64,000 nt of DNA from Nostoc sp. MG11 (GTDB lineage Bacteria; Cyanobacteriota; Cyanobacteriia; Cyanobacteriales; Nostocaceae). The DNA lies in assembly GCF_014904695.1 (NCBI RefSeq), contig NZ_JACXXN010000001.1:124001-188000 (forward strand), written 5' to 3'. The stretch's first letter is position 1, and every line of letters begins with the position of its first letter. Below are positions 43,271 through 51,900 of this stretch, in pieces. The notes beneath the pieces were generated by a model that searched no databases, had not been told where the DNA came from, and was given only the letters and a program-made list of their open reading frames with translations. The position numbers and the translations under genes were made by a program.

Positions 43271-45811
43271 CGCCTCCATTCCCTGCCCTCTCTTCAACGT
43301 CCTGAACTACTCGCGCCAGCAGGTAATTGGGACTGTGCTAAAGCTGCTGTGGAAAATGGGGCAGATGCGATCTACTTCGGCTTGGATCGGTTTAATGCCC
43401 GAATGCGGGCGCAAAATTTTACTGAGGCGGACTTACCCCAATTGATGGCATTCCTGCACCTCCGGGGCGTCAAGGGCTACGTTACCCTCAATACACTAAT
43501 CTTCCCTAAAGAACTAGCAGCAGCACAGCAATATCTCCGTACAATTATTGCCGCAGGTGTCGATGCGGTGATTGTCCAAGATGTGGGTATATGCCGTCTT
43601 ATCCGTCACATCTCGCCCGATTTTCCTATCCATGCCTCAACCCAGATGACGATCACCAGCGCTGCTGGGGTAGAATTTGCCAAGTCTCTTGGCTGTCAAT
43701 TGGTGGTGCTGGCGCGTGAATGTTCACTTAAAGAAATTAATAAAATTCAACAGCAGATCACTCAACAGGATGCTTCGCTACCTTTAGAGGTATTTGTTCA
43801 CGGTGCTTTGTGCGTTGCTTATTCCGGTCAATGTTTGACAAGTGAAGCTTTAGGCGGACGTTCTGCTAACAGAGGTGAATGTGCCCAAGCTTGCCGAATG
43901 CCCTACGAGTTAATTACTGATGGGGAAGTTGTAAATTTAGGCGATCGCAAATACTTACTTAGTCCTCAAGACCTAGCTGGGCTAGAAGTACTGCCAGATT
44001 TAGTCAAGTCAGGAGTAACTTGCCTCAAAATTGAAGGTCGTCTGAAAGCCCCAGAGTATGTTGCCAATGTCATACGTGTTTATCGAGAAGCGCTTGATCG
44101 TGTGATGGTGCAATTGGAAAAGGACAAGGGTACGCCAACAACGAAACTCCCCCATTTGCCCATCTCCTCCTCAACTTCCCAGGAACGACATAACTTAGAA
44201 ATGGCATTTTCTCGCGGACTATATACAGGCTGGTTTGGCGGGATTAATAATCAAGAATTGGTTCATGCCCACTTTGGTAAAAAGCGTGGAGTTTACTTGG
44301 GTAAAGTCACTCGCATCCACAATGAACAAGTAACACTCAGACTAGAAGCACCAGTTAAGCCAGGGGATGGAATTGTTTTTGACTACGGTCATCCAGAAGC
44401 TAAGGAAGAAGGAGGCCGAGTCTACGCGGTGGTGCAGAAGGGCAAAGAAGCTATGCTAACCTTTGGTCGGCATGACTTAAACCTGCGTCGGGTGCATGTG
44501 GGCGATAAGGTTTGGAAAACCAATGACCCAGAACTTGATAAGCAATTGCGTCAGAGTTTTGCTGGAGAAAATCCGCAGTTTCAGCGTCCCATTCACCTGG
44601 AGGTTTATGGAGAAGTTGGTCAGCCGTTGATTGCGATCGCTCGTGATGATCTCGGTAATATCGTACAGGTAGAGTCTGCAATTTCACTTGTAGAGGCGCA
44701 CACCAAACCCTTAACTACAGACCGTTTACAAGAACAGTTGGGTCGTCTTGGTAATACCCCCTTCTGTTTGGGAACCTTAAGCAATCACCTCAACGGTACT
44801 GTTATGCTGCCCGTAAGTGAGTTGAATCGAATGCGGCGGGAAATCGTGACGCAGTTAGAAGAGTTGCGAAGTCAACCCAAACGCTGGCAATTATTTTTAA
44901 ACGCTTCCCTCGCAGATTTACTTCCTTCCCCCACTCCCCCACTCCTTAACTCCCCCTCACTCATCGTCCTAGTCAGAAATCTCAAACAACTCCAAGCCGC
45001 CCTCCAAGCAGGAATCCAAACGCTGTATTGTGAATTTGAAGACCCCCGCGCTTACAGAAAGGCTGTGCAGATGGTACGCGACGGTCAAACTATTGCTAAT
45101 CAAACTATCTGGGTTGCGCCTCCCCGGATTACCAAACCTGGGGAAAACTGGATTTTGCAACAAGTACGTGCCTCAGAAGCAGATGGCTATCTGGTACGAA
45201 ACTATGACCAACTGCAATTCTTTGCAGCAGACCGTTGTATCGGAGATTTCTCGCTCAATGTTTCCAACCCCTTAACGGCGGACTACTTTCAACATCACTT
45301 TGGCTTAGAACGACTAACGGCTTCCTATGATCTGAATATCACCCAACTAGAAGACTTACTTACCAGTTGTTCACCTCAGTGGTTTGAGGTGACAATTCAT
45401 CAACAGATGCCAATGTTTCACATGGAGCATTGTGTTTTTTGTACCTTTCTATCGACGGGTACAGATTACACCAACTGTGGACGACCTTGTGAAAAGCACG
45501 AAGTGAAATTAAGAGATCGCGTCGGTAGTGAACACGTCCTCAAGGCAGATGTAAGTTGCCGGAATACTGTATTTAACGGCACTGCTCAAACAGGAGCCGA
45601 GTACGTACAACGTCTCAGAGATTTGGGATTAGGTCACTTTCGCATCGAGTTTGTGAATGAGACAGCTGAGCAAGTGGCTAAAACGATACATTGCTATCGC
45701 CAATTACTGCAAGGCGAGATTACAGGTTCCCAACTTTGGCGAGAATTGAAGCTACAAAATCAGTTGGGCGTAACTCGCGGCCCTATGGGAGTGTCTGCGT
45801 TGCAGTCATAA
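43259..45811 (+). CDS. U32 family peptidase / RlhA-like 23S rRNA hydroxylation protein
   Basis: An 850-residue protein. The N-terminal half is a U32 peptidase barrel (PELLAPAGNWDCAKAAVENG, YVTLNTLIFP, IHASTQMTITS) with the signature EVFVHGALCVAYSGQCLTS. Then come a DUF3656-type middle domain and a C-terminal Cys-rich part (MEHCVFCTFLS and NCGRPCEKH). E. coli RlhA (YdcP), with similar domains, makes 5-hydroxycytidine in 23S rRNA; ortholog status is inferred. The four Cys groups may hold an iron-sulfur cluster. ATG at 43259 lies in HIP1-containing sequence. Confidence 0.9.
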   Translation: MKSDRLHSLPSLQRPELLAPAGNWDCAKAAVENGADAIYFGLDRFNARMRAQNFTEADLPQLMAFLHLRGVKGYVTLNTLIFPKELAAAQQYLRTIIAAGVDAVIVQDVGICRLIRHISPDFPIHASTQMTITSAAGVEFAKSLGCQLVVLARECSLKEINKIQQQITQQDASLPLEVFVHGALCVAYSGQCLTSEALGGRSANRGECAQACRMPYELITDGEVVNLGDRKYLLSPQDLAGLEVLPDLVKSGVTCLKIEGRLKAPEYVANVIRVYREALDRVMVQLEKDKGTPTTKLPHLPISSSTSQERHNLEMAFSRGLYTGWFGGINNQELVHAHFGKKRGVYLGKVTRIHNEQVTLRLEAPVKPGDGIVFDYGHPEAKEEGGRVYAVVQKGKEAMLTFGRHDLNLRRVHVGDKVWKTNDPELDKQLRQSFAGENPQFQRPIHLEVYGEVGQPLIAIARDDLGNIVQVESAISLVEAHTKPLTTDRLQEQLGRLGNTPFCLGTLSNHLNGTVMLPVSELNRMRREIVTQLEELRSQPKRWQLFLNASLADLLPSPTPPLLNSPSLIVLVRNLKQLQAALQAGIQTLYCEFEDPRAYRKAVQMVRDGQTIANQTIWVAPPRITKPGENWILQQVRASEADGYLVRNYDQLQFFAADRCIGDFSLNVSNPLTADYFQHHFGLERLTASYDLNITQLEDLLTSCSPQWFEVTIHQQMPMFHMEHCVFCTFLSTGTDYTNCGRPCEKHEVKLRDRVGSEHVLKADVSCRNTVFNGTAQTGAEYVQRLRDLGLGHFRIEFVNETAEQVAKTIHCYRQLLQGEITGSQLWRELKLQNQLGVTRGPMGVSALQS

Positions 45812-45824
45812 CTCATTACTCATT

Positions 45825-46500
45825 TTACGACCGCCCAGCTTGGAAAATCTGTTCAGCGGTCAAATTCAATTCTGGGAATGTAGGCGATACGATGCGTTGT
45901 TTACCGCCGTAGGCATCGCTTCCCCGAAACTGGCTAACTTGATACTCATCATCCACCAAATAGTAGATGGAAATAGTAGGTCGTTTAGGATTACCTATGT
46001 ACCGTCTCCCACCCAAAGCTAAATAGTCAACGGACACTTGCTTCAAGCCGGGGAACCCGTCCAACGCAGTGTCCTCAACAATCCAGTATTCAGGAATGCC
46101 AACAGTTTCGTAGTCAACCAGCTTGTGTGCATAATCATCTTTCCAATTAGTACTGACGACTTCAATAACTAGGGGAACAGATGCAGCTTGAGTAACCGTT
46201 GAGGACTTTTTCCACATCGGTTCTAATGAAAGATTTTTTTGATTTATGACTATGACATCAGGCGAATAACCAGACTCTTTGTCAGGAACTTTAACTAGTG
46301 CTTGCTTGGGTATGAGGTAGGGGAGACTCAACCGTTCAAATTCTACGTTTAGTTTTTTAGCTAAAAAACCGTTAATCTCTTCATGATCTCCTACTGGGCA
46401 TTTCAACAATTACCCCATCGTGTAGTTCATAACATCCGCCGTCTGGTTTCCAATTTAGAAATTCTTCAAAAGTGATTGTTTTTGGTAAAGCTTGAAACAT
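45825..46500 (-). pseudogene. Uma2 family endonuclease with frameshift near its start
   Basis: From the ATG at 46500 the product begins MFQALPKTITFEEFLNWKPD and reaches VIVEMP, then a run of three C at 46396-46398 puts it out of frame and a TGA follows. Removing one C gives MPVGDHEEINGFLA and the frame continues to the stop at 45825 with all Uma2 core motifs (YSPDVIVI, PLVIEVVSTNW, YWIVED). Inside the core, DGFPGLKQV is encoded by a 37-bp repeat found elsewhere. Either a true inactivating mutation or a sequencing error. Confidence 0.7.
46035..46071 (-). repeat. 37-bp GC-rich dispersed repeat within the Uma2 gene
   Basis: The 37 bases are identical, inverted, to 47511-47547. Here they are translated as part of the Uma2 protein (around LDGFPGLKQV). 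Confidence 0.85.
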
Positions 46501-46625
46501 CAGATTTGCTCCTGACTCTGGTTCAGAGTTTAGCAAATTACTTGGTAATACTCACTAATTGCTTTCTGATTTCAGCAGATTCAGCAAGCAAAAAGGCATA
46601 CAATTAAAAATTACCATAGTTGTCT

Positions 46626-47402
46626 ATGAATAATATTTCCTTACCTAATAATTGGAATACTGCTCTTTACGAAGATAAACACTCCTTTGTCTGGCAGTAT
46701 GGCGAGGACTTGCTGCAATTACTCAACCCCCAGCCGGGAGAATTGATTTTGGATCTCGGCTGTGGTACTGGACAACTCACAGAAAAAATTGCGATCGCTG
46801 GGGCTGAGGTTATGGGAATTGACCATGCACCTGCAATGATTGAGAAGGCAAGACAAAACTATCCTCATCTGCGCTTTGATGTTGCTGACGCTAGTAACTT
46901 TCACGTAGACCAGCTATTAGATGCTGTATTCTCTAATGCTGTACTACATTGGGTGAAAGAAGCAGATCAGGCGATCGCTTCCATACATCAAGCACTAAAG
47001 CCAGGTGGGCGTTTTGTCGCTGAATTCGGTGGTAAGGGAAATGTGCAGGCGATCGCCAAAGCTTTATACACTGCTTTGGAAGCGATCAGTATTCCCAAAG
47101 CACAAGTAGTGAATCCTTGGTATTTCCCCAGCGTTGGCGAATATGCTACTCGACTAGAACAACAAGGCTTTGATGTCATCTATGCTACTTTGTTTGCTCG
47201 TCCAACTCCTTTAGCAGCAGGAGAAGCAGGTATAGCAAACTGGATTCAGATGTTTGCCAGCTCTTTGTTAGTAGGACTGTCTGCTGAGCAACAAACGCAC
47301 ATAATCCACGTCGTAGAGCAGTATCTCAAGCCGACAATGTATCAACAGGGTACTTGGACAGCAGACTATCGACGAATTCGCATCTTTGCAATCAAAGTTT
47401 AG
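46626..47402 (+). CDS. class I SAM-dependent methyltransferase
   Basis: About 258 residues with Rossmann-like motif I LILDLGCGTGQLTEKIA near residues 41-57, the acidic end of beta-2 in VMGIDHAPAMIE and motif IV-like DAVFSNAVLHWV, then LKPGGRFVAEFGG. Related to the trans-aconitate methyltransferase-like group; substrate unknown. The ATG at 46626 (MNNISLPN) is preferred over a TTG two codons earlier. Monocistronic. Confidence 0.88.
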   Translation: MNNISLPNNWNTALYEDKHSFVWQYGEDLLQLLNPQPGELILDLGCGTGQLTEKIAIAGAEVMGIDHAPAMIEKARQNYPHLRFDVADASNFHVDQLLDAVFSNAVLHWVKEADQAIASIHQALKPGGRFVAEFGGKGNVQAIAKALYTALEAISIPKAQVVNPWYFPSVGEYATRLEQQGFDVIYATLFARPTPLAAGEAGIANWIQMFASSLLVGLSAEQQTHIIHVVEQYLKPTMYQQGTWTADYRRIRIFAIKV

Positions 47403-47742
47403 ATTGTGTCGCTCATGATCAAATAAGGCATTGCTGAATTGAAGTATGAAATTTAAAAACTTAACATCTTAAACTCTTACTCTCTGCGCCTCTGTCTTGA
47501 AAAGTTGAGCCACTGCGTTGGACGGGTTCCCCGGCTTGAAGCAAGTGGCGTCTGTTCGCCGGAAGCCGGCGCTCAGACTTTCCGCTGCGTCTCTGCGTGA
47601 GATAAATTCATACCTGGATTCAGCAACGCCCAAATAAAAACGGTAATTATTTTAGATAGATTATTAGTAATGGGTAAAATCTATCACCCATTACTCATGA
47701 GTGAATTGGAGATTCATCCACCATCAAAAATGGTATTAGCTT
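47403..47742. other. intergenic region containing dispersed GC-rich repeats
   Basis: The region holds the 37-bp repeat at 47511-47547, followed by GTTCGCCGGAAGCCGGCG and GCTGCGTCTCTGCGTGAGA, all typical of dispersed repeats in this group. No ORF or RNA gene was recognised. The promoter for the next gene should lie near its right end. Confidence 0.6.
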
Positions 47743-48270
47743 ATGCTTAAACACAAACCAACTGGTCGCCAGACACCGCTATCACTACTATTAACTATTA
47801 GTTTCACAACCTTATTAGTCTCACCCTCGCTAGCGCAAAAGACCCCAGTACCACCACCTTCTAGTGCACCTCTGCAACTAGATTTATTAACTAAGCCAAA
47901 AGACTATGTGATTACAGCTAACACCATTAACCTAGAAAAAATAGCCACTCCTAGTTTATGGTGGGCCAAAGAAAACTCTGAGAACAAGCTATTAGATAAC
48001 TGGATAGCATATTCTGCTTCCGCCGAAGAACCTGCTAGAGCAGACCTGATAGTAAATCAGCAGATTTGGAGCTTACTAGACTATCTGGAGCGCTACGACT
48101 TTGTAAATCGCTTGGGTAGCGTTGCTCGGAAGGACGGTTATAACGTTCGGGTTTTCAATTATCAGCAAGAACTGTTAGCAACCTACACCTGTAACTTTAA
48201 TACAAGTCCAGCGTTATGTAGCATCCAGATGAACGCTCAGAATAAGTTAGGGTTGCTGCGCTCTTTATAG
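47743..48270 (+). CDS. conserved secreted/periplasmic protein, unknown function
   Basis: A 175-residue protein with a signal peptide (about 1-32, ending VSPSLAQK) and a mature domain containing TPSLWWAKENSENKLLDNWI near residues 67-86, and two cysteines (YTCNFN, ALCSIQ) close enough to form a disulfide. The family is not recognised but its composition fits a conserved cyanobacterial periplasmic protein. ATG start. Confidence 0.75.
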   Translation: MLKHKPTGRQTPLSLLLTISFTTLLVSPSLAQKTPVPPPSSAPLQLDLLTKPKDYVITANTINLEKIATPSLWWAKENSENKLLDNWIAYSASAEEPARADLIVNQQIWSLLDYLERYDFVNRLGSVARKDGYNVRVFNYQQELLATYTCNFNTSPALCSIQMNAQNKLGLLRSL

Positions 48271-48322
48271 GTTGGGTAGAGAGGGACAGGGGGGCAGAGA
48301 AGATATATTTTGGGATGTAGAA

Positions 48323-48406
48323 ACGAGTCTTTGAACTGGATGAATCCACCTTTGAACTGGATTAACGAGTCTTTGAACCGGATGAATCCACCTCTGAACT
48401 CTACTT
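48323..48406. repeat. two 42-bp tandem units, each of two 21-bp halves
   Basis: ACGAGTCTTTGAACTGGATG begins each unit (48323 and 48365, the second with one change), and each unit contains a second half, ATCCACCTYTGAACT. No ORF is supported across it. It lies between two convergent genes. Confidence 0.75.
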
Positions 48407-48462
48407 TTGTGCCCCCCTGCTCCACTGCTCCCCTACTCCCCTGCCCCCTGCTCAATGTCTAA

Positions 48463-49641
48463 TTAAGCTTTAATTTTGGTGAATAAAGACTCGTACTGTT
48501 TTGCTGCTGCTGGGGATAAGGGAAGCAAAAATTCACTTTTGTCAAAAACTTCGCGTAGGCGTAGCCCGTCGTAGACATCGCTTTGTAATAGACTGCGTAA
48601 TGGCTTCTGAATGTCAGAGGGGACAATATTTGTAGAAATTGGTGAATTACTTTTAGTCAGCAGAGAAATTTGCCTAGCGATATCTGGTTGCCAACAAAAA
48701 TCAATCCATTGGGATGATAAAGTATCCTGAGCAACACCCGTGGGACGTACCCACAAGTCTGCCCAGATTGCTGTTCCTGACTGGGGAATAACTGCTGCGA
48801 ATTGTGGATAACGTCCAAGAATTGGCAGCACGTCACTTGACCAACCAACTGCTAGCCAAGTGTCTCCAATGATTAAGGGTTCTAGATAGTTATTAGAACT
48901 GTAGAACTTAACTTGTTGATTTAATGTCTGTAATTCTTTTTCCAAGTCTGGTACTTGGTCAAGATTCTCTGTGTTGTAAGATTTCCCTAGCTTTTTTAAG
49001 ACCAGACCAATCACTTCTCTAGGTTGATTTAGTAAGGAAATGCGATCGCGCAATCCATCCCGCCACAAATCACGCCAATCTTTCGGCGTCCATCCTAAGT
49101 CTCGAAACCTATCACGGTTATAAACAATTACCGTACTACCCCAACGGTAGGGAGCAGCCCAAACTTTTCCCTGAGCATCCAAATTGCCTTGGTCGTTGCG
49201 TGTTACCAGTCTTTTCCACTTTTCATCTAAAACAGACCACTGTTTTAATTGATTTTTCTGTACTTCATCTAGTGGTTGAATGAGTTTCTGCTCAATAGCT
49301 GCTTTTAGCCAGTAATCTCCTAATGTTACTAAATCAGCTTCATCTACTTTTTGACTTTGCCTAAACGGTATAAAGCGGCTCCATATTTCTTGGTCGGTAG
49401 CTTTTGATTTCTGCTGCCAATTTTGTAATTGCTGAAATAAATCCCGTATCTGCTCAACTGGAGCAAACTTTAACTGTACCTGTTGCTGTAAACCTTTTTG
49501 AAATTGATTAACTACCTGACCAGGTATGGAACCCTTTAATAAACGTACTTTTAGTTGTGCCTGGTTGTTTCCACTACAGCTAAAAAGCAGTTGCGAAAGT
49601 GCCAGTGTACTTGTACTTAGTAAAAAAGATCGTCGATCCAT
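48463..49641 (-). CDS. extracellular solute-binding protein, PotD/PotF-like
   Basis: A 392-residue binding protein. The N-terminus MDRRSFLLSTSTLALSQLLF ends in a lipobox-like SCSG near residue 22, so it is probably a lipoprotein; the RR also suggests possible Tat export. WAAPYRWGSTVIVYNRD and IGDTWLAVGWSSDV resemble polyamine-binding proteins. No transporter genes adjoin. A dispersed repeat contributes SDVYDGLRLRE near the C-terminus (48551-48581). ATG start. Confidence 0.82.
   Translation of the reverse strand: MDRRSFLLSTSTLALSQLLFSCSGNNQAQLKVRLLKGSIPGQVVNQFQKGLQQQVQLKFAPVEQIRDLFQQLQNWQQKSKATDQEIWSRFIPFRQSQKVDEADLVTLGDYWLKAAIEQKLIQPLDEVQKNQLKQWSVLDEKWKRLVTRNDQGNLDAQGKVWAAPYRWGSTVIVYNRDRFRDLGWTPKDWRDLWRDGLRDRISLLNQPREVIGLVLKKLGKSYNTENLDQVPDLEKELQTLNQQVKFYSSNNYLEPLIIGDTWLAVGWSSDVLPILGRYPQFAAVIPQSGTAIWADLWVRPTGVAQDTLSSQWIDFCWQPDIARQISLLTKSNSPISTNIVPSDIQKPLRSLLQSDVYDGLRLREVFDKSEFLLPLSPAAAKQYESLFTKIKA
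48551..48581 (-). repeat. short GC-rich dispersed repeat inside the PotD-like gene
   Basis: The minus strand reads GCGATGTCTACGACGGGCTA followed by CGCCTACGCGA. Related units lie at 41685 and 41838. It is translated in frame as DVYDGLRLRE. Confidence 0.6.
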
Positions 49642-49755
49642 CGATTTTGGATTTGAGATTTTGGATAATACTTAATAGTAAAAAAAGACCTCTAAGAGGT
49701 TTTACTACCATAGCAGTCCTAAATCACTTGTGAGCAACAACAAAAGACAAAAATA

Positions 49756-50937
49756 TTACTCTTGCTGCCAGTACTTGTAAGCAGCATAAGCCATAGTCAC
49801 AACCCCAGTGATAATTGCAGATTCATCAACTTCAAATTCGGGATGGTGTAATGGGTAATTAATAATTCTATCTTTGTAGCCTACACCTAAGCGAAACATA
49901 GAACCAGGAGCATGTTCCAAATAAACAGAAAAATCTTCAGCACCTAGGGATGGTTCAGGTAAGACTTGGACGCGATCGCTACTCCAAGCTTCTTCGGCAG
50001 CTGATTGTAAAAGTTGTGTGAGAGCATAATCATTTTGCACGCTAGGCACGCCTTGGCGATAATTAACCTGATAAGTTGCTCCATAGATATGGCAGACATT
50101 AGCCACAATGTTTTCAATCCAGTTAGGGAGATGAGCACGGGTTTCAGGATGGAGCGATCGCACAGTTCCCAACAATCGCACTTTATCAGCAATGACATTC
50201 GGCGCTCTGCCACCACTAATCTGCCCGATGCTCAATACTACAGGACGCAAGGGATTCTGTGTCCGGCTGATGGATTGTTGCAGCATTGTAATTACTTGCG
50301 AAGCAATCCAAATTGCATCAATCGCCTCATGGGGACGCGCTCCATGCCCCGATTCTCCAATAATGATAATCTCTAAATCATCAGCCGCCGCCGTCAATGC
50401 ACCGTAACGCACGCCAATAGACCCTGCGGGTATTGAAGGGAAAACATGAATTCCTAATACAGCTGAAACATTTTCCATCGCTCCATCTTTTACCATCCAG
50501 CTTGCTCCTTGAGCAATTTCCTCTGCTGGCTGAAATAAAAACCGCACTTTACCACCCAACTCATCTGCTACTTGGGACAGCACCATTGCCGTTCCCAAGC
50601 CTACTGTAGTGTGGACATCGTGACCACAGGCGTGCATAATACCTTCTGCACGAGAGGCATATTCTAAACGGGCGCGTTCTTGAATTGGTAACGCATCCAT
50701 ATCAGTACGAATCGCTAACAAACGGTGATCTTGGTTAGTACCTTGTAGTTCTCCAATGACGCCCGTTTTACCAATTCCCTCTTGTACATGCAGACCGCTG
50801 GAAGATAAAACACCAGCCACAAAGGCTGCTGTTTGGTATTCCTGACCACTGAGTTCTGGATGAGAGTGAATGTGGCGGCGAATTTCAATTAAGCGGGGTG
50901 CTAGTTTTACTGCTAAGTCTTGAATACGGGTAAGCAT
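49756..50937 (-). CDS. M20 family amidohydrolase (N-acyl-L-amino acid amidohydrolase type)
   Basis: A 393-residue metallopeptidase. Motifs are RRHIHSHPELSGQEYQTA, MHACGHDVHTTVGLG (metal-binding Cys, His and His-Asp) and FLFQPAEEIAQGASWM (catalytic Glu), then GHGARPHEAIDAI in the dimerisation domain and EPSLGAEDFSVYLEHAPG near the end. All metal residues are present. Likely hydrolyses acylated amino acids or related amides in the cytosol. ATG start. Confidence 0.92.
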   Translation of the reverse strand: MLTRIQDLAVKLAPRLIEIRRHIHSHPELSGQEYQTAAFVAGVLSSSGLHVQEGIGKTGVIGELQGTNQDHRLLAIRTDMDALPIQERARLEYASRAEGIMHACGHDVHTTVGLGTAMVLSQVADELGGKVRFLFQPAEEIAQGASWMVKDGAMENVSAVLGIHVFPSIPAGSIGVRYGALTAAADDLEIIIIGESGHGARPHEAIDAIWIASQVITMLQQSISRTQNPLRPVVLSIGQISGGRAPNVIADKVRLLGTVRSLHPETRAHLPNWIENIVANVCHIYGATYQVNYRQGVPSVQNDYALTQLLQSAAEEAWSSDRVQVLPEPSLGAEDFSVYLEHAPGSMFRLGVGYKDRIINYPLHHPEFEVDESAIITGVVTMAYAAYKYWQQE

Positions 50938-51059
50938 CGATCAATTAATCTACAGGCTTTTTTCCCATGATAAAGAACTGTTAATAAATAAAATGCTTTT
51001 GCCATACATGGGCAAGCCTTATTAAACAAAGCCTGGTATCATAACTTCATTAAAACTTC

Positions 51060-51626
51060 TTATTTGGTGTAGCAGGTTGTACCTCTACTAGCGTTCTCGG
51101 CTTTAAATTTGTTGCATTCTATGGGAATTGTACGCTCTAACGACCACCAATAGGGTTTGTCAGAAGTAACCACACCGTTACCTAGCGTTGTCAGTCGGAA
51201 GTTTACCCCCCGGAAATTAGTGAACTGCACTCTTGCGCCCTTGAGGTTGGCTGCTTCCAAATTAGCGCTAATGAAACCAGCATAGGATAAATCTGCATTT
51301 TCTAGAGATGCTGATTTCAAATTTGCACCTGTCAAGGAAGCGCCACTGAGATTTGCTGAATTCAAAACCGCAGCTTCCAAATTCGCACCAGTCAGGTCAG
51401 CATTCGTCAGATTAACTTGAGATAATGTTGCACCGCTCAAGTTAGCTCCACGCAAATTTGCACCAGTTAGGTTCAGTTGAGTTAGGTCAGCACCGCTCAA
51501 ATCGCATCGAGGACAGGCACTCGCGGCTTTCAACTGATCCAAGTCCTGTTGGTTTAATGCCAAGGCTTGCTCTGCAAAGCTCAAACAACCTAACAGGGCG
51601 ATGGTAGCTAAAATCTTAAGTTTCAT
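51060..51626 (-). CDS. secreted pentapeptide-repeat protein
   Basis: A 188-residue protein with a signal peptide (1-23, ending EQALAL) and about 18 pentapeptide units A(D/N)LxX from residues ~40 to 135 (for example LTGANLRGANLSGATL), folding as a right-handed quadrilateral beta-helix. A CPRC pair precedes the repeats, and two more cysteines lie in the C-terminal tail (IECNKFK, TTCYTK). Periplasmic or lumenal location is expected. Function unknown. ATG start. Confidence 0.9.
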   Translation of the reverse strand: MKLKILATIALLGCLSFAEQALALNQQDLDQLKAASACPRCDLSGADLTQLNLTGANLRGANLSGATLSQVNLTNADLTGANLEAAVLNSANLSGASLTGANLKSASLENADLSYAGFISANLEAANLKGARVQFTNFRGVNFRLTTLGNGVVTSDKPYWWSLERTIPIECNKFKAENASRGTTCYTK

Positions 51627-51722
51627 AGTTTTATAGATATTTTCAAGGATGACTAGTTACACATGTTGCCTATTGTCATCCTTACATATACGAGTTTTCT
51701 AGCAAACAGTAGGCATGAAGCA

Positions 51723-51752
51723 TTGATTAAGAAGCTATGAAAATAGTATAAA
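51723..51752 (+). promoter_or_regulatory. putative sigma-70 promoter facing an orphan terminator
   Basis: TTGATT at 51723-51728 and TATAAA at 51747-51752, spaced by 18 bp. No protein gene lies downstream on the plus strand. Confidence 0.4.
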
Positions 51753-51758
51753 TTCTGA

Positions 51759-51890
51759 TGATAAGACTACTCAAAACAAAGTATTAGGATTTAGAATCAG
51801 AGCATAGCCAGTTATACCGAACTCTTTATAGACTACCACATATGTGATCCCCCTAGCTCAATGAAAAACGACTAGGGGGATCTTGTTTTT
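51759..51890 (+). ncRNA. candidate small RNA of about 130 nt
   Basis: Bounded by the promoter-like sequence at 51723-51752 and the strong terminator at 51846-51890. It lies between two minus-strand genes, so neither uses these signals. No coding frame was seen. Existence is inferred from signals only. Confidence 0.4.
51846..51890 (+). terminator. strong orphan terminator
   Basis: GATCCCCCTAG at 51846-51856 pairs perfectly with CTAGGGGGATC at 51872-51882 and is followed by TTGTTTTT. The T-run is on the plus strand; leftward, behind the kinase gene, there is none. Confidence 0.8.
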
Positions 51891-51900
51891 GGATATGTGA

